Shown one piece after another: positions 8,799 through 16,440 of a stretch of DNA of 56,808 bases. The position numbers were made by a program, and so were the translations under genes. The stretch comes from Myxococcota bacterium. GTDB taxonomy: Bacteria; Myxococcota_A; UBA9160; SMWR01. How positions within the stretch are numbered: position 1 is the first letter of the stretch; each line of letters starts with the position of its first letter. The DNA lies in the NCBI GenBank assembly GCA_022447545.1, contig JAKVBI010000030.1:1-56808 (forward strand), read 5' to 3'. The notes beneath the pieces were generated by a model. That model worked only from the letters and a program-made list of their open reading frames with translations. It did not search any database and was not told the origin of the DNA.

Positions 8799-9554
8799 TT
8801 ACTCTGAGGGCCACTCGTTCCAGGCCCCGAGCCCTTCCAGCGCAAGCCCGTAGGAAAGATTCTGCTGGAATACCTGCTTGAGGATCTGCGTCATTGCCAG
8901 TCGGGTGTAGCGCAGTGTGATCGCAGGTCGCTGGGCCAGGTCGCGAGCGATGTCCCACGCGCGGTCGAGTAGCTCCTTCGGAGGCAGAACTTCGGCCACC
9001 AGGCCAAGCCGCTCGGCCTCATGCGCATCGAACTTCTTGCCGGTCAATAGAAAGTGGCGACCGCGGTTCATGCCGAGCAGGAGAGGCCACAAAAGGTGGA
9101 CTCCATCTCCGGGGACCGTGCCGTAGCGGAAGTGAGGAGCGTCTTTGAAGGTCGCCGTCTCGCTTGCCAGGACAATGTCGCACAACAGCGCCAGCTCCGC
9201 GTGTACGGTGGCTGGGCCGTTGACCGCCGCGACCATTGGAACCTCGATCTCCAACAGGTTCATCAGGAGCCTCCGACCGTGAGCGTAGATCTCGCGCCAG
9301 AGCTCGGGGGTCATTTCGCGAACCCAGCTGCGGTCGAGCCGGGCGATGAACTCATCCCCTGTTCCGGTGAGAATGACGATGCGGTTGTCGGGGTCGGCTC
9401 CGATATCGGCGAAACAGTGCCCCAACTCGGTGTGGGGCCCACTCCCCCAGAGCAGCGAGCCGCCTTCGCTGTGGAGGGCGAGCTCAAGGATGCCGTCCTC
9501 TCGCCGCATACGAACGTGGGGATAGGCTTGGGAATATTCATCGAAGTGGCGCAT
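8799..9554 (-). CDS. Divergent enoyl-CoA hydratase/isomerase (crotonase) family protein
   Basis: The 251-residue product has the crotonase fold signature: RIVILTGTGDEF, then PMVAAVNGPATVHAELALLCD, and the LTGKKFDAHEAERLGLV helix. Start ATG 9554 is preceded by CTGAGGAC. Key positions differ from classical hydratases. The first oxyanion-hole segment reads FIARLDRSW rather than FSAGAD. The glycine run of the second is replaced by TVHAE. The region that normally carries catalytic glutamates reads FKDAPHFRYG. It may catalyse a different crotonase reaction (hydrolysis, isomerisation, decarboxylation) on a CoA ester or even a non-CoA substrate. The minus-strand SDR lies downstream, at a distance of about 200 bp. 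Confidence 0.85.
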   Translation of the reverse strand: MRHFDEYSQAYPHVRMRREDGILELALHSEGGSLLWGSGPHTELGHCFADIGADPDNRIVILTGTGDEFIARLDRSWVREMTPELWREIYAHGRRLLMNLLEIEVPMVAAVNGPATVHAELALLCDIVLASETATFKDAPHFRYGTVPGDGVHLLWPLLLGMNRGRHFLLTGKKFDAHEAERLGLVAEVLPPKELLDRAWDIARDLAQRPAITLRYTRLAMTQILKQVFQQNLSYGLALEGLGAWNEWPSE

Positions 9555-9995
9555 GTCCTCAGCGTAACAGGTCGCTCGACCGCGTGGCTTGCGGCCCACG
9601 AAGGATGCACGCTACGTCCCAGCTTTCCGTTTGGGGCAACTGCTGACCCGGGGTACCGAAAGCAGGCGAGGGATGGCCAACAAGAGTGGGGTAAGCACCC
9701 TACCTCGCGGTCCGGCGGCCACACGAGGTCGCCACGAGAGGGAAACGGGTTCATCGACTTCCTCATCGACGACTTGGCGGCGCCCTCGCTTATTCGGGAA
9801 AGTTCCAGGCTCTTCTGCAGTTCGACGTCGCTCCTCGCAGTATTCGAATGCGGGGCTCCGAGAGGCGAACCTTTCGCTGCGTTTCTTTCCTCTCCTCCTC
9901 GGGCCTCGCGCTTCAGCTGGGAGATTTAGGGCGGCAGATCGCATAAAGCTCCTGGTCTGCTGTAGTCTTGATCGGTCCATGGACAGGAGGATCCC
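9555..9995. other. Divergent intergenic region, no gene seen
   Basis: This 441-bp gap separates the minus-strand crotonase from the plus-strand ThDP enzyme. Open frames here (for example 9612-9980 minus) are arginine- and serine-rich and show no domain. It probably contains both promoters. Confidence 0.4.
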
Positions 9996-11735
9996 ATGAG
10001 CCGCACCCTCAGCGACCAGATACTCGAGACCCTCAAAGCCGTCGGGGTTCGTCGCATCTACGGCATTCCGGGAGACACCATCGATACTCTGATGGAGAGT
10101 CTACGCAAGGAGCCCGAGGTCGAATTCGTCGTTTGTCGTCACGAAGAGAATGCGGCCTTCATGGCGTCGGGTGAGAGTCGGGTCACGGGTGGGCTCGGCG
10201 TCGCCGTCGCATGTCAGGGGCCGGGTGCCAATAACCTGGTCAATGGGCTGGCGGATGCCGCGAGCGATCGGATCCCCGTCCTCGCGATCACGGGCCAGGT
10301 GGACAGTGATCGCATCGGATCGGGAATGCCGCAGGAGTCGAGTCAGCTCAAGCTCTTCGACGACATTGCTCTCTTTAATGCTGAAGCGCGAACCCCCCAC
10401 AACTGCATCGAGATGCTGCACATTGCCATCAACACGGCGCTCACTGAGCGAGGTCTCGTCCATATCTCGATTCCGTCAGACGTGATGCTCGAGTCGGAGG
10501 TGTCCTACCCCCTGCCCAGGCCAGTTTCGGATCACGATGCCAGCGTCGTCCCCAGAGCGTCCGCGCTCGATGAAGCCGCGAGCGCCATCGCCGCGGCCCA
10601 ACGTCCGGCCATTCTCTACGGTGCGGGTGCCGCGTCGGCTGCCTCCGACGTCATCGCCCTCTCTGAGAAGTTGCAGGCCCCCTTGCTGCATACCACACGC
10701 TCCAAGGACATCATCGACAATCACCATCCGAATGTGCTCGGCGGCATTGGCATCATGGGCAACCATCCGGCCAACCATGCGATGCACGAGGCCGATCTCC
10801 TGATCATTGTGGGCTGTAATTTTGCCTGGCAGCAGTTCTATCCCGCAAAGACGCCGATCATCAAGATCGACAACAATCCGCAGCATCTCGCCACCCACAT
10901 CCACGTCACGCATCCGATCCTCGGGTCCGCGACTCCTTCGGTCAAAGGCCTTCTCGCAAGAACGGAGGTCCGGGCGGATGCGAAGTTTCTCAACAAAAGC
11001 CGCAAGCCACTTGTGAAACTCATCGACGACTACACCTTCAAAGCTCGTGAGACAAAGCCCGGCCAGCCGGTCCATCCGGCTGCGGTCATGGCGGCAATCG
11101 CTGATCGCATGGACGAGGACGCCATCATCTGCGGCGACTCGGGCTCTACGACGATCTGGTGGAACAACGTGGTTCGCATGAAGCCGCCACAACGGTTCAT
11201 CTGGAGCGCGAATCTCGCGACACTCGGTGGGGGTATGCCGCAAGCGATCGGCGCTTCTTTTGCCGCTCCTGACCGACAGGTGATCATGGTCGGCGGAGAC
11301 GGTGGTTTTCAGATGTCGATTCAGGACATTGTGACGGCTGCGATGTATCAGCGGCCCATCAAATGCTTCATTCTCAATAACGGAACCTACCGGTTCATCG
11401 AGTTCGAAGAGGCCAGTCACGACGGAAATCCCGCGTCGGGTACACGATTCCTCAACCCGGATTACGCGGCCTTGGCGGAGGCCTGCCATTGCAAAGGTAT
11501 TTCCGTGGGCGAATATGCGGAACTCATGCCGGCGGTTCAGGAGGCTCTGGCCCACGACGGCCCCGTCATCGTCGACTGCCGCGTGGAGGCGGAGGCTCTG
11601 ATGATTCCCCCTGCCGTGACGGCTCGTATGGCCGCCAACTATATGAAGAGCGAAATCAAAAGTTGGTTTGCCCCACCGACGGACGAGATCAAACGTCTCG
11701 CGGCACAGGCCGAAGCGGAGGTAGCCCATCGTTGA
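9996..11735 (+). CDS. Thiamine diphosphate-dependent enzyme (pyruvate oxidase/PoxB-like)
   Basis: AGGAGG sits before ATG 9996. The 579-residue product shows the three-domain acetolactate synthase/POX layout. The PYR domain carries the catalytic glutamate in RHEENAAFMA (about residue 50). A middle FAD/ADP-binding-like domain follows (about 190-330). The PP domain carries the Mg-ThDP motif GGDGGFQMSI through LNNGTYRF. The GIPGD start and overall sequence are closest to pyruvate dehydrogenase (quinone) or pyruvate oxidase, but oxalyl-CoA decarboxylase-like or other 2-keto acid enzymes cannot be excluded. It is cytoplasmic, or peripheral to the membrane if PoxB-like. It is transcribed alone and converges on the DUF35 gene with a 40-bp gap. 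Confidence 0.85.
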   Translation: MSRTLSDQILETLKAVGVRRIYGIPGDTIDTLMESLRKEPEVEFVVCRHEENAAFMASGESRVTGGLGVAVACQGPGANNLVNGLADAASDRIPVLAITGQVDSDRIGSGMPQESSQLKLFDDIALFNAEARTPHNCIEMLHIAINTALTERGLVHISIPSDVMLESEVSYPLPRPVSDHDASVVPRASALDEAASAIAAAQRPAILYGAGAASAASDVIALSEKLQAPLLHTTRSKDIIDNHHPNVLGGIGIMGNHPANHAMHEADLLIIVGCNFAWQQFYPAKTPIIKIDNNPQHLATHIHVTHPILGSATPSVKGLLARTEVRADAKFLNKSRKPLVKLIDDYTFKARETKPGQPVHPAAVMAAIADRMDEDAIICGDSGSTTIWWNNVVRMKPPQRFIWSANLATLGGGMPQAIGASFAAPDRQVIMVGGDGGFQMSIQDIVTAAMYQRPIKCFILNNGTYRFIEFEEASHDGNPASGTRFLNPDYAALAEACHCKGISVGEYAELMPAVQEALAHDGPVIVDCRVEAEALMIPPAVTARMAANYMKSEIKSWFAPPTDEIKRLAAQAEAEVAHR

Positions 11736-11775
11736 GATGGGGCTCTGAGTACGCGGTCCCGAGGTGGGGGCCGGT

Positions 11776-12195
11776 TCACTCTCCGGTGCGGTTGCGGGGA
11801 CGGAAGCGGATCAGGGTGAAGTCATCCGTCACGTCGTCGAAGAAGGCTTCCACCGGGATGTCTGGGCGGATCTCTTCGTCCGGAACTCCAACCAGGTTGC
11901 TGTACAGGAGTGGTCCCTCTTCCAACTCGACGAGCACGACGTTGTAGGGCATCTCGTCCGCGTAGCCTGGGACGTAGGGCTGGCACATGATCGTATAGCC
12001 CCAGACAGTGCCCCGACCGCTGGCCTCGATCCACTCGCGGTCGAAGGAGAGGCACTTCTGGCAGGAGGAATAGGGGGGAAACCAGATGTGGCCGCAGTCG
12101 CGACAACGCGGAAGTATGAAACGGTGCTCGCGCGCGGCTTCCCAGAACGGGCGATCCTCGTGGGTCAACTCGGGCAGGGGTTTGACGTAGGTCAC
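11776..12195 (-). CDS. DUF35 / OB-fold zinc-ribbon protein, thiolase partner
   Basis: The 139-residue protein has an N-terminal helix, a rubredoxin-like zinc ribbon with C31-x2-C34 and C45-x2-C48, and an OB fold (GRGTVWGYTIM, PYNVVLVELEEG). These are the two parts of the DUF35 family. DUF35 proteins form stable complexes with thiolase-like proteins and help bind or channel acyl-CoA. The thiolase gene lies immediately upstream, 9 bp away, so the two are almost certainly one operon and one complex, probably doing retro-Claisen cleavage or condensation of an acyl-CoA such as a steroid side-chain intermediate. The substrate is inferred only from family knowledge. Confidence 0.93.
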   Translation of the reverse strand: MTYVKPLPELTHEDRPFWEAAREHRFILPRCRDCGHIWFPPYSSCQKCLSFDREWIEASGRGTVWGYTIMCQPYVPGYADEMPYNVVLVELEEGPLLYSNLVGVPDEEIRPDIPVEAFFDDVTDDFTLIRFRPRNRTGE

Positions 12196-12204
12196 GGTAT
12201 CTCC

Positions 12205-13353
12205 TTAGTCCACGTAAAGGAGTGATGCGCTCGGAAGCGCGGACAGGCCCCAATACAGTATGCGCTGGCAGTCCGGGATCTGGCGTGGGCCCGCCTGGCC
12301 TCGAAGTTGACGCACGGATTCCGCGTGCTGGTTCCAACCTTGCAAATAGGCTTCGCTCAACATGCCCCCGCTCGTGTTGATGGGGAGTTCCCCGCCAAGT
12401 TCGATGCGGCCGTCCTGAATCCACTCGAGCCCCTGGCCCTTGGGTGCGAAGCCGAACCCCTCCAGTCCCCAGAGCACGGATACGCTGAAGTTGTCGTAGA
12501 CCTGCACCGAGTCGATGTCGTCGGTCCCGACGCCGAGAGGATCCATCAGGTCTCGCTTCATGGATGCGCAGGCGTCGGCCCAGAAATCGAGGTCCACGTA
12601 CCATTCGCGAAAATTCGCACGTCCGGCGGTGCCTCCAATCATCACGGGCTTCTGCTTGAGGTCGCGGGCGCGCTCGGCGCTGGTGACCACGTAGGCGACC
12701 GCCCCATCGTTTACGAGGCAGTAGTCGAAGAGTCGCAGCGGCTGTGCGATGTAGCGGGCGGCCAGATAGTCTTCGATCGTCATCGAATTCTGCATGATGG
12801 CGACCGGGTTGAGCTGCGCGTGCTTGCGAAAGGCGACGGGGATGGCGCCGAGCTGTTCCTCGGTGCCACCATACAAATGTTGGTAGCGGGTAAAGGCCAG
12901 GGAGTATTGCGCTCCGGGTGAGGCCATCCCATAAACGCTGTCGTAGAGGAGCCCTGTGCCCATCCACCCGCCCCCCATGCCAAACTTGACCTGGTTCGAA
13001 CGGAAGCACAACGAGTTGAAGAGCACCACGTAATTGGCGAGGCCGTTTTCCACCGCCTGGGCGGCGTGCATCAATGCCATGGGGCACATGCGCCCCGCCG
13101 AGGGGTAGTCGACGCAAAAACGGACATCCGTCAAACCGGCGCGGTAGGCGAGAGGTTCATAGTGGACCGTTCCGCCCGTGATGAGCCCGTCGACTTGCTC
13201 TTTCTTCAAGCCGGCATCGTCGAGGGCGTCCCGAATCGCGTGGGTGGCAAGATCCTCGCGTGTTCGCTCCGGATCTGTTCCGTAGAGCGCTTTGAAATCA
13301 CTGGTTGCAATCCCGACGATTGCAGTCCGACCCGAAAATTCAGCCTTGCTCAT
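12205..13353 (-). CDS. SCP2-type thiolase / acetyl-CoA acetyltransferase-like
   Basis: The 382-residue product starts at ATG 13353, with GAGG about 9 nt upstream; a longer open frame reaches 13533 but adds a non-conserved tail. The sequence fits lipid-transfer (SCP-x) thiolases: IVGIATSDF near the N-terminus, DALDDAGL..EQVDGLITGG, a cysteine in SAGRMCPMAL at the nucleophile region, and the C-terminal LPINTSGGMLSEAYLQGWNQ segment. Paired with the DUF35 gene 9 bp downstream, it probably forms a heteromeric thiolase or aldolase acting on branched or steroid-derived acyl-CoA. Some such pairs are retro-aldolases rather than thiolases (Ltp2-type), which is a real alternative. Confidence 0.88.
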   Translation of the reverse strand: MSKAEFSGRTAIVGIATSDFKALYGTDPERTREDLATHAIRDALDDAGLKKEQVDGLITGGTVHYEPLAYRAGLTDVRFCVDYPSAGRMCPMALMHAAQAVENGLANYVVLFNSLCFRSNQVKFGMGGGWMGTGLLYDSVYGMASPGAQYSLAFTRYQHLYGGTEEQLGAIPVAFRKHAQLNPVAIMQNSMTIEDYLAARYIAQPLRLFDYCLVNDGAVAYVVTSAERARDLKQKPVMIGGTAGRANFREWYVDLDFWADACASMKRDLMDPLGVGTDDIDSVQVYDNFSVSVLWGLEGFGFAPKGQGLEWIQDGRIELGGELPINTSGGMLSEAYLQGWNQHAESVRQLRGQAGPRQIPDCQRILYWGLSALPSASLLYVD

Positions 13354-13702
13354 TCGATCGAGACCTCTGCTCCTTCCTGACGACGGCGCTTCGCAAAACT
13401 CCGAGTTGCCCTTGTGGAGCGGGCTCAGATCTTCACGCGAGACCGGTTCGCCATCGTCGCCAAGGGTTGGCCATCCTTTGGCAGGGCCCTCACCGAACCC
13501 GGCAATTTTGGCTGTCTTTTGGGCCACGAGCAAGTGCGCATTCGAACTGGGAGCGGATGGCGGTCCTCAGGCGGGGCTGCTTTCGATTGTCAGCCATCTC
13601 CCCCTCCGATCGTTCATTTCATTGAACGATCCAATCGGGTCAATTCGAAGGTTCCTTCCCAGGATATGCACCCGGCCTGTTGGCTCACTGGCCACTCCGA
13701 GG
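13354..13702. other. Intergenic region upstream of the thiolase operon
   Basis: No coding sequence is convincing. The region holds the 9-bp inverted repeat at 13608-13631, described separately, and should contain the thiolase-DUF35 promoter. Upstream of it ends the PEP-CTERM gene on the same strand. Confidence 0.4.
13608..13631. promoter_or_regulatory. Inverted repeat, candidate operator for thiolase operon
   Basis: GATCGTTCA (13608-13616) and TGAACGATC (13623-13631) are perfect reverse complements separated by 6 nt. The site lies about 255 bp upstream of the thiolase start and just downstream of the PEP-CTERM gene. It has the size and symmetry of a TetR-type operator. It could instead be a stem in the 3' region of the PEP-CTERM transcript, but no U-run follows on the minus strand. 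Confidence 0.35.
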
Positions 13703-14707
13703 TCAGCCCTCCGTAGTCAATGGGTTCGGGCCGGCCTTGGAGATTTCCATTCGCCTTCGGCGGGCGATCACACAGACCGACAACAGGCCCAATCCGGTCA
13801 AACAGAATGTGGAGGGTTCAGGAACCAGGTATAGGACCCGGAGTGAGGTCAATTGCTCATTATCCATATTGGCGCCACCATGATTGGTCACCGCTCCCGC
13901 TGCAGTCCATGAAAGGCCATCCAAAATTCCAGCGCCATTTGGGATTGCGCCTCCAATTGCGTGTCCGCCGACCGTCGTGAACTCCGCACCCAGACGATCT
14001 TTGTTCGAATCGGTGATGCTCATCGTTCTGGCAGAAAAATCAAATTGATGGACGCCGACCACATGGTAATTGGACCACCACTCCATATCGAAGGGGCGGA
14101 AGGGCGTGACTGCTTCGAGACGAGCGAACGCACCAACGACATCCAAGGTCGGGACTGTCATCGGAATCGTTGCCCAATCGGCGGCGTTGCCCAAATAAAA
14201 ATCCATGACTCTCAAGTTGGCGGCATCGGGTACTGCAAACCAGGGCGCATTCACCCATGACCCATCTCCAATCCATGCCGGACCCGCTGTGACTGTATTC
14301 GCAACCCCACAGTAAGCGGCCTCGAAGGATTCGGCTCCCAAGCTCGTATTTGTGAATCCATTCAAGGTGATCCCAGCGTTCTTGTCAGCAATCGACATGG
14401 AAACATTAGCCGCCGAAGTGGCGTAACAAATTCCATTGAAATTCTCAGTCCACACGCCCCCAGCTTCCTCTTGATGCTGAAAGTGCCTGTATGGATTGGC
14501 GATCGAGAAGATGGGCGCCCCCTTAGCACCTCCAGCTGCGAGCAGCAGAGTGATGAAGAGAAGGGCTAAGGTGCTCCTCCGGACCGCGAGCGGGTCTGAA
14601 GATGAGTTGAGTGCCCGATTGGGTCGAGCCATCGGGTATTCGATGGGTGTCCAGGAGGTGTTGATTGGTTTTTGGATTCGATGGTCATGTTTGCTGAGTG
14701 CCATCAT
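13703..14707 (-). CDS. PEP-CTERM sorted exported protein
   Basis: The 334-residue product ends with VPEPST, a hydrophobic segment and an arginine cluster (ARRRR), the tripartite PEP-CTERM signal recognised by exosortase. It then has 16 more residues, which is longer than usual. A signal peptide hydrophobic core (LALLFITLLLAAGG, about 49-62) follows an unusually long N-terminus. ATG 14632 would shorten this to a normal length but has no ribosome site, whereas GGGGA precedes 14707. The mature part is glycine-, asparagine- and aromatic-rich beta-sandwich-like sequence with no named domain. Such proteins are usually anchored or released at the surface with exopolysaccharide. The exosortase must be elsewhere in the genome. 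Confidence 0.8.
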   Translation of the reverse strand: MMALSKHDHRIQKPINTSWTPIEYPMARPNRALNSSSDPLAVRRSTLALLFITLLLAAGGAKGAPIFSIANPYRHFQHQEEAGGVWTENFNGICYATSAANVSMSIADKNAGITLNGFTNTSLGAESFEAAYCGVANTVTAGPAWIGDGSWVNAPWFAVPDAANLRVMDFYLGNAADWATIPMTVPTLDVVGAFARLEAVTPFRPFDMEWWSNYHVVGVHQFDFSARTMSITDSNKDRLGAEFTTVGGHAIGGAIPNGAGILDGLSWTAAGAVTNHGGANMDNEQLTSLRVLYLVPEPSTFCLTGLGLLSVCVIARRRRMEISKAGPNPLTTEG

Positions 14708-15116
14708 GTCGGGTCCCCACGATTTTTGTGGTCCTCGGTAATCCCCTATCTGAGGCAGCCTTTCTGTCTGCGTCGATCAACGTAATGCAGCGGTGTTTAG
14801 GTCCTTGTGAATCACTTCAGAGCATCTGCGAACTCATCTCGCTACACGAAAACCCTCGAATTCGTTTGAGAATTTCCGTGGCTCTTCAGTCAGACGGTTT
14901 TGGATTGAGCGATCCACCCGAGATATGTCCGGGCCCGCACCACTCCCGTCCTGCCGTGAGGCAGGCCCGGGCGTCCGGCTGCAATGTCCGATCTGGTTCG
15001 GGGCCTTGGGGACTCGGCTACGGCTCGATGAGCAGGGGGTGTCGAGCTGGGACCATTGACAGCCCCGCGCTCTGGAGCGCCATTGGCTCGGATTTTGTCA
15101 GGCGGTTGGGTCCGGT
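14708..15116. other. Intergenic region, no gene seen
   Basis: The gap lies between the PEP-CTERM gene and the LLM gene, both on the minus strand. It contains a small stem-loop CCTGCC-GTGA-GGCAGG at 14950-14965, without a U-run on either strand, so I do not call it a terminator. No open frame is persuasive. Confidence 0.35.
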
Positions 15117-16223
15117 CTAGCCGAAGCGTGCTTCCAGTGCCGGGCGAACTTTCGTTCCGAGAAGCTCCAGGCAACGCATGACAGATTCATGTGGAAGCTT
15201 TCCGAATTGGACATAACACATCATCTGATCGACACCTGCTTCGGCGAAGCGGACGAGTTTCTCGATACAGCGCTCCGGTTCCCCGACGATGATCATGTCT
15301 GCCTGATCGAACTCCTCCACGGGTCGTGCCATCATGGGGAAGGCTTCCTCGATAGAGACGGACTCCCCCGGTGCGAAGGCGGGGTACTCCCAATCCATGA
15401 TGAATTCGGCCAGGTTCCGATACCACCAGGAGACAGCATCCCAGATCCCGTTCGCCTCGGCCTGCTGCATGCTCTCGGCACAGTGCACCAGTGTGTAGCC
15501 AGCAACCTTGTTCGTGGAGACGCCGGTGATGGGCTGGGGGTTGGCAGCGGCATTTCGGTACTCCTGGATCTGAGCCGCCGTGCGTTCGATGGGCTGGAGT
15601 GGTGAGAACGAGACCATCCCGAGGCCGCTACGCCCGGCGATCTCTGCGGACTCAGGGCTGTTACACGCCATCCAAGCAGGCGGATGCGGGTCCTGGAAGG
15701 GTTTCGGGGTCACCATGCGCCTCGGGAAGTCGAGGTACTCGCTGTGCTCCTCGTAGAAGTCGGCTCCCCACATACCCACGACGGTCTTCGCCGCCGCGAT
15801 CATCTTTTCCTTGCTCTTTTCCTTGTCGACCCCAAAGGCGTCTTGCTCCATGGGCGTGGAGCGGCCCATTCCCCATTCCACCCGCCCGCGGGAGAGCACG
15901 TCGACGGTTGCTACCTTCTCTGCGACCCGAACAGGATGAATGAACTCGTGGGGCAGGAGTGTGACGCCAAATCCCAGGCGGATGTTTTCGGTGACTTGGC
16001 TGAGGGCGCCGAGGACGGCTTCCGAGGAAGGGCAGTGGGACCGATTCTCTCGGAAGTGATGCTCCACGAACCAGACCGCGTTGAAGCCAAGTTTGTCCGC
16101 TGCCTTCACCTGCTCGATCGTATCCGCGTATGCCTTCTGCTCAGCCTCGCGCTGTGCGTAGGGGTGTGGTTTGTCGGGCCAGGGGTACGGAACGTCGATT
16201 TCGTAGAGCAGGTCGAGCTTCAT
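15117..16223 (-). CDS. LLM-class flavin-dependent oxidoreductase (luciferase-like)
   Basis: The 368-residue product has the bacterial luciferase-like TIM barrel. Its landmarks are AADKLGFNAVWFVEHHF near residue 45-60, LGFGVTLLPHEFIHPVRVAEKVATVD at about 85-110, RGRVEWGMGRS, and a C-terminal IIVGEPERCIEKLVRFAEAGVDQMM. Enzymes of this class use FMNH2 or F420 to oxidise or hydroxylate organic substrates, often Baeyer-Villiger type monooxygenation. The cofactor cannot be decided from sequence, but two F420-type DDN proteins elsewhere in the window make F420 possible. It follows the amidohydrolase gene by 217 bp on the same strand. Substrate unknown. Confidence 0.88.
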   Translation of the reverse strand: MKLDLLYEIDVPYPWPDKPHPYAQREAEQKAYADTIEQVKAADKLGFNAVWFVEHHFRENRSHCPSSEAVLGALSQVTENIRLGFGVTLLPHEFIHPVRVAEKVATVDVLSRGRVEWGMGRSTPMEQDAFGVDKEKSKEKMIAAAKTVVGMWGADFYEEHSEYLDFPRRMVTPKPFQDPHPPAWMACNSPESAEIAGRSGLGMVSFSPLQPIERTAAQIQEYRNAAANPQPITGVSTNKVAGYTLVHCAESMQQAEANGIWDAVSWWYRNLAEFIMDWEYPAFAPGESVSIEEAFPMMARPVEEFDQADMIIVGEPERCIEKLVRFAEAGVDQMMCYVQFGKLPHESVMRCLELLGTKVRPALEARFG

Positions 16224-16257
16224 GAGGTTCTCCCGTTGGGCGTTGTTGGACCCATGG

Positions 16258-16272
16258 CTGAATTGTTTTCAG
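16258..16272. promoter_or_regulatory. Short inverted repeat upstream of the LLM gene
   Basis: CTGAA-TTGTT-TTCAG forms a perfect 5-bp inverted repeat with a 5-nt centre about 35 bp upstream of the LLM start codon. It overlaps an AT-rich patch (TTGTTTTCAGTATA) that could be part of the promoter. Short arms mean it may be chance. Confidence 0.2.
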
Positions 16273-16440
16273 TATAGGGATGTCGGCAGGTTCAGTGGGA
16301 TCCGACATGCGCTTTCCCAGCCGGGGAAATGCGGTGAGCGAGGTGGACATCCGAAGCGAGGAATCCGTTGGCAAGTACCCCTCCAGTCGCGATGAACGTG
16401 GAGCCTCTCAGTCGTTCTGTTCGTCCCTGTTGGGAAACGC

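Noticed and set aside
10476-11729. 417-codon minus-strand frame antisense to the ThDP enzyme
   Set aside because: The plus-strand gene has intact catalytic motifs and a perfect ribosome site; the antisense frame has no recognisable family.
11822-13117. 431-codon minus-strand frame over thiolase and DUF35 genes
   Set aside because: Arginine- and proline-rich shadow; the thiolase and DUF35 proteins are unambiguous in the other frame.
14950-14965. CCTGCC-GTGA-GGCAGG stem-loop as a terminator
   Set aside because: No U-run on either strand after the stem.
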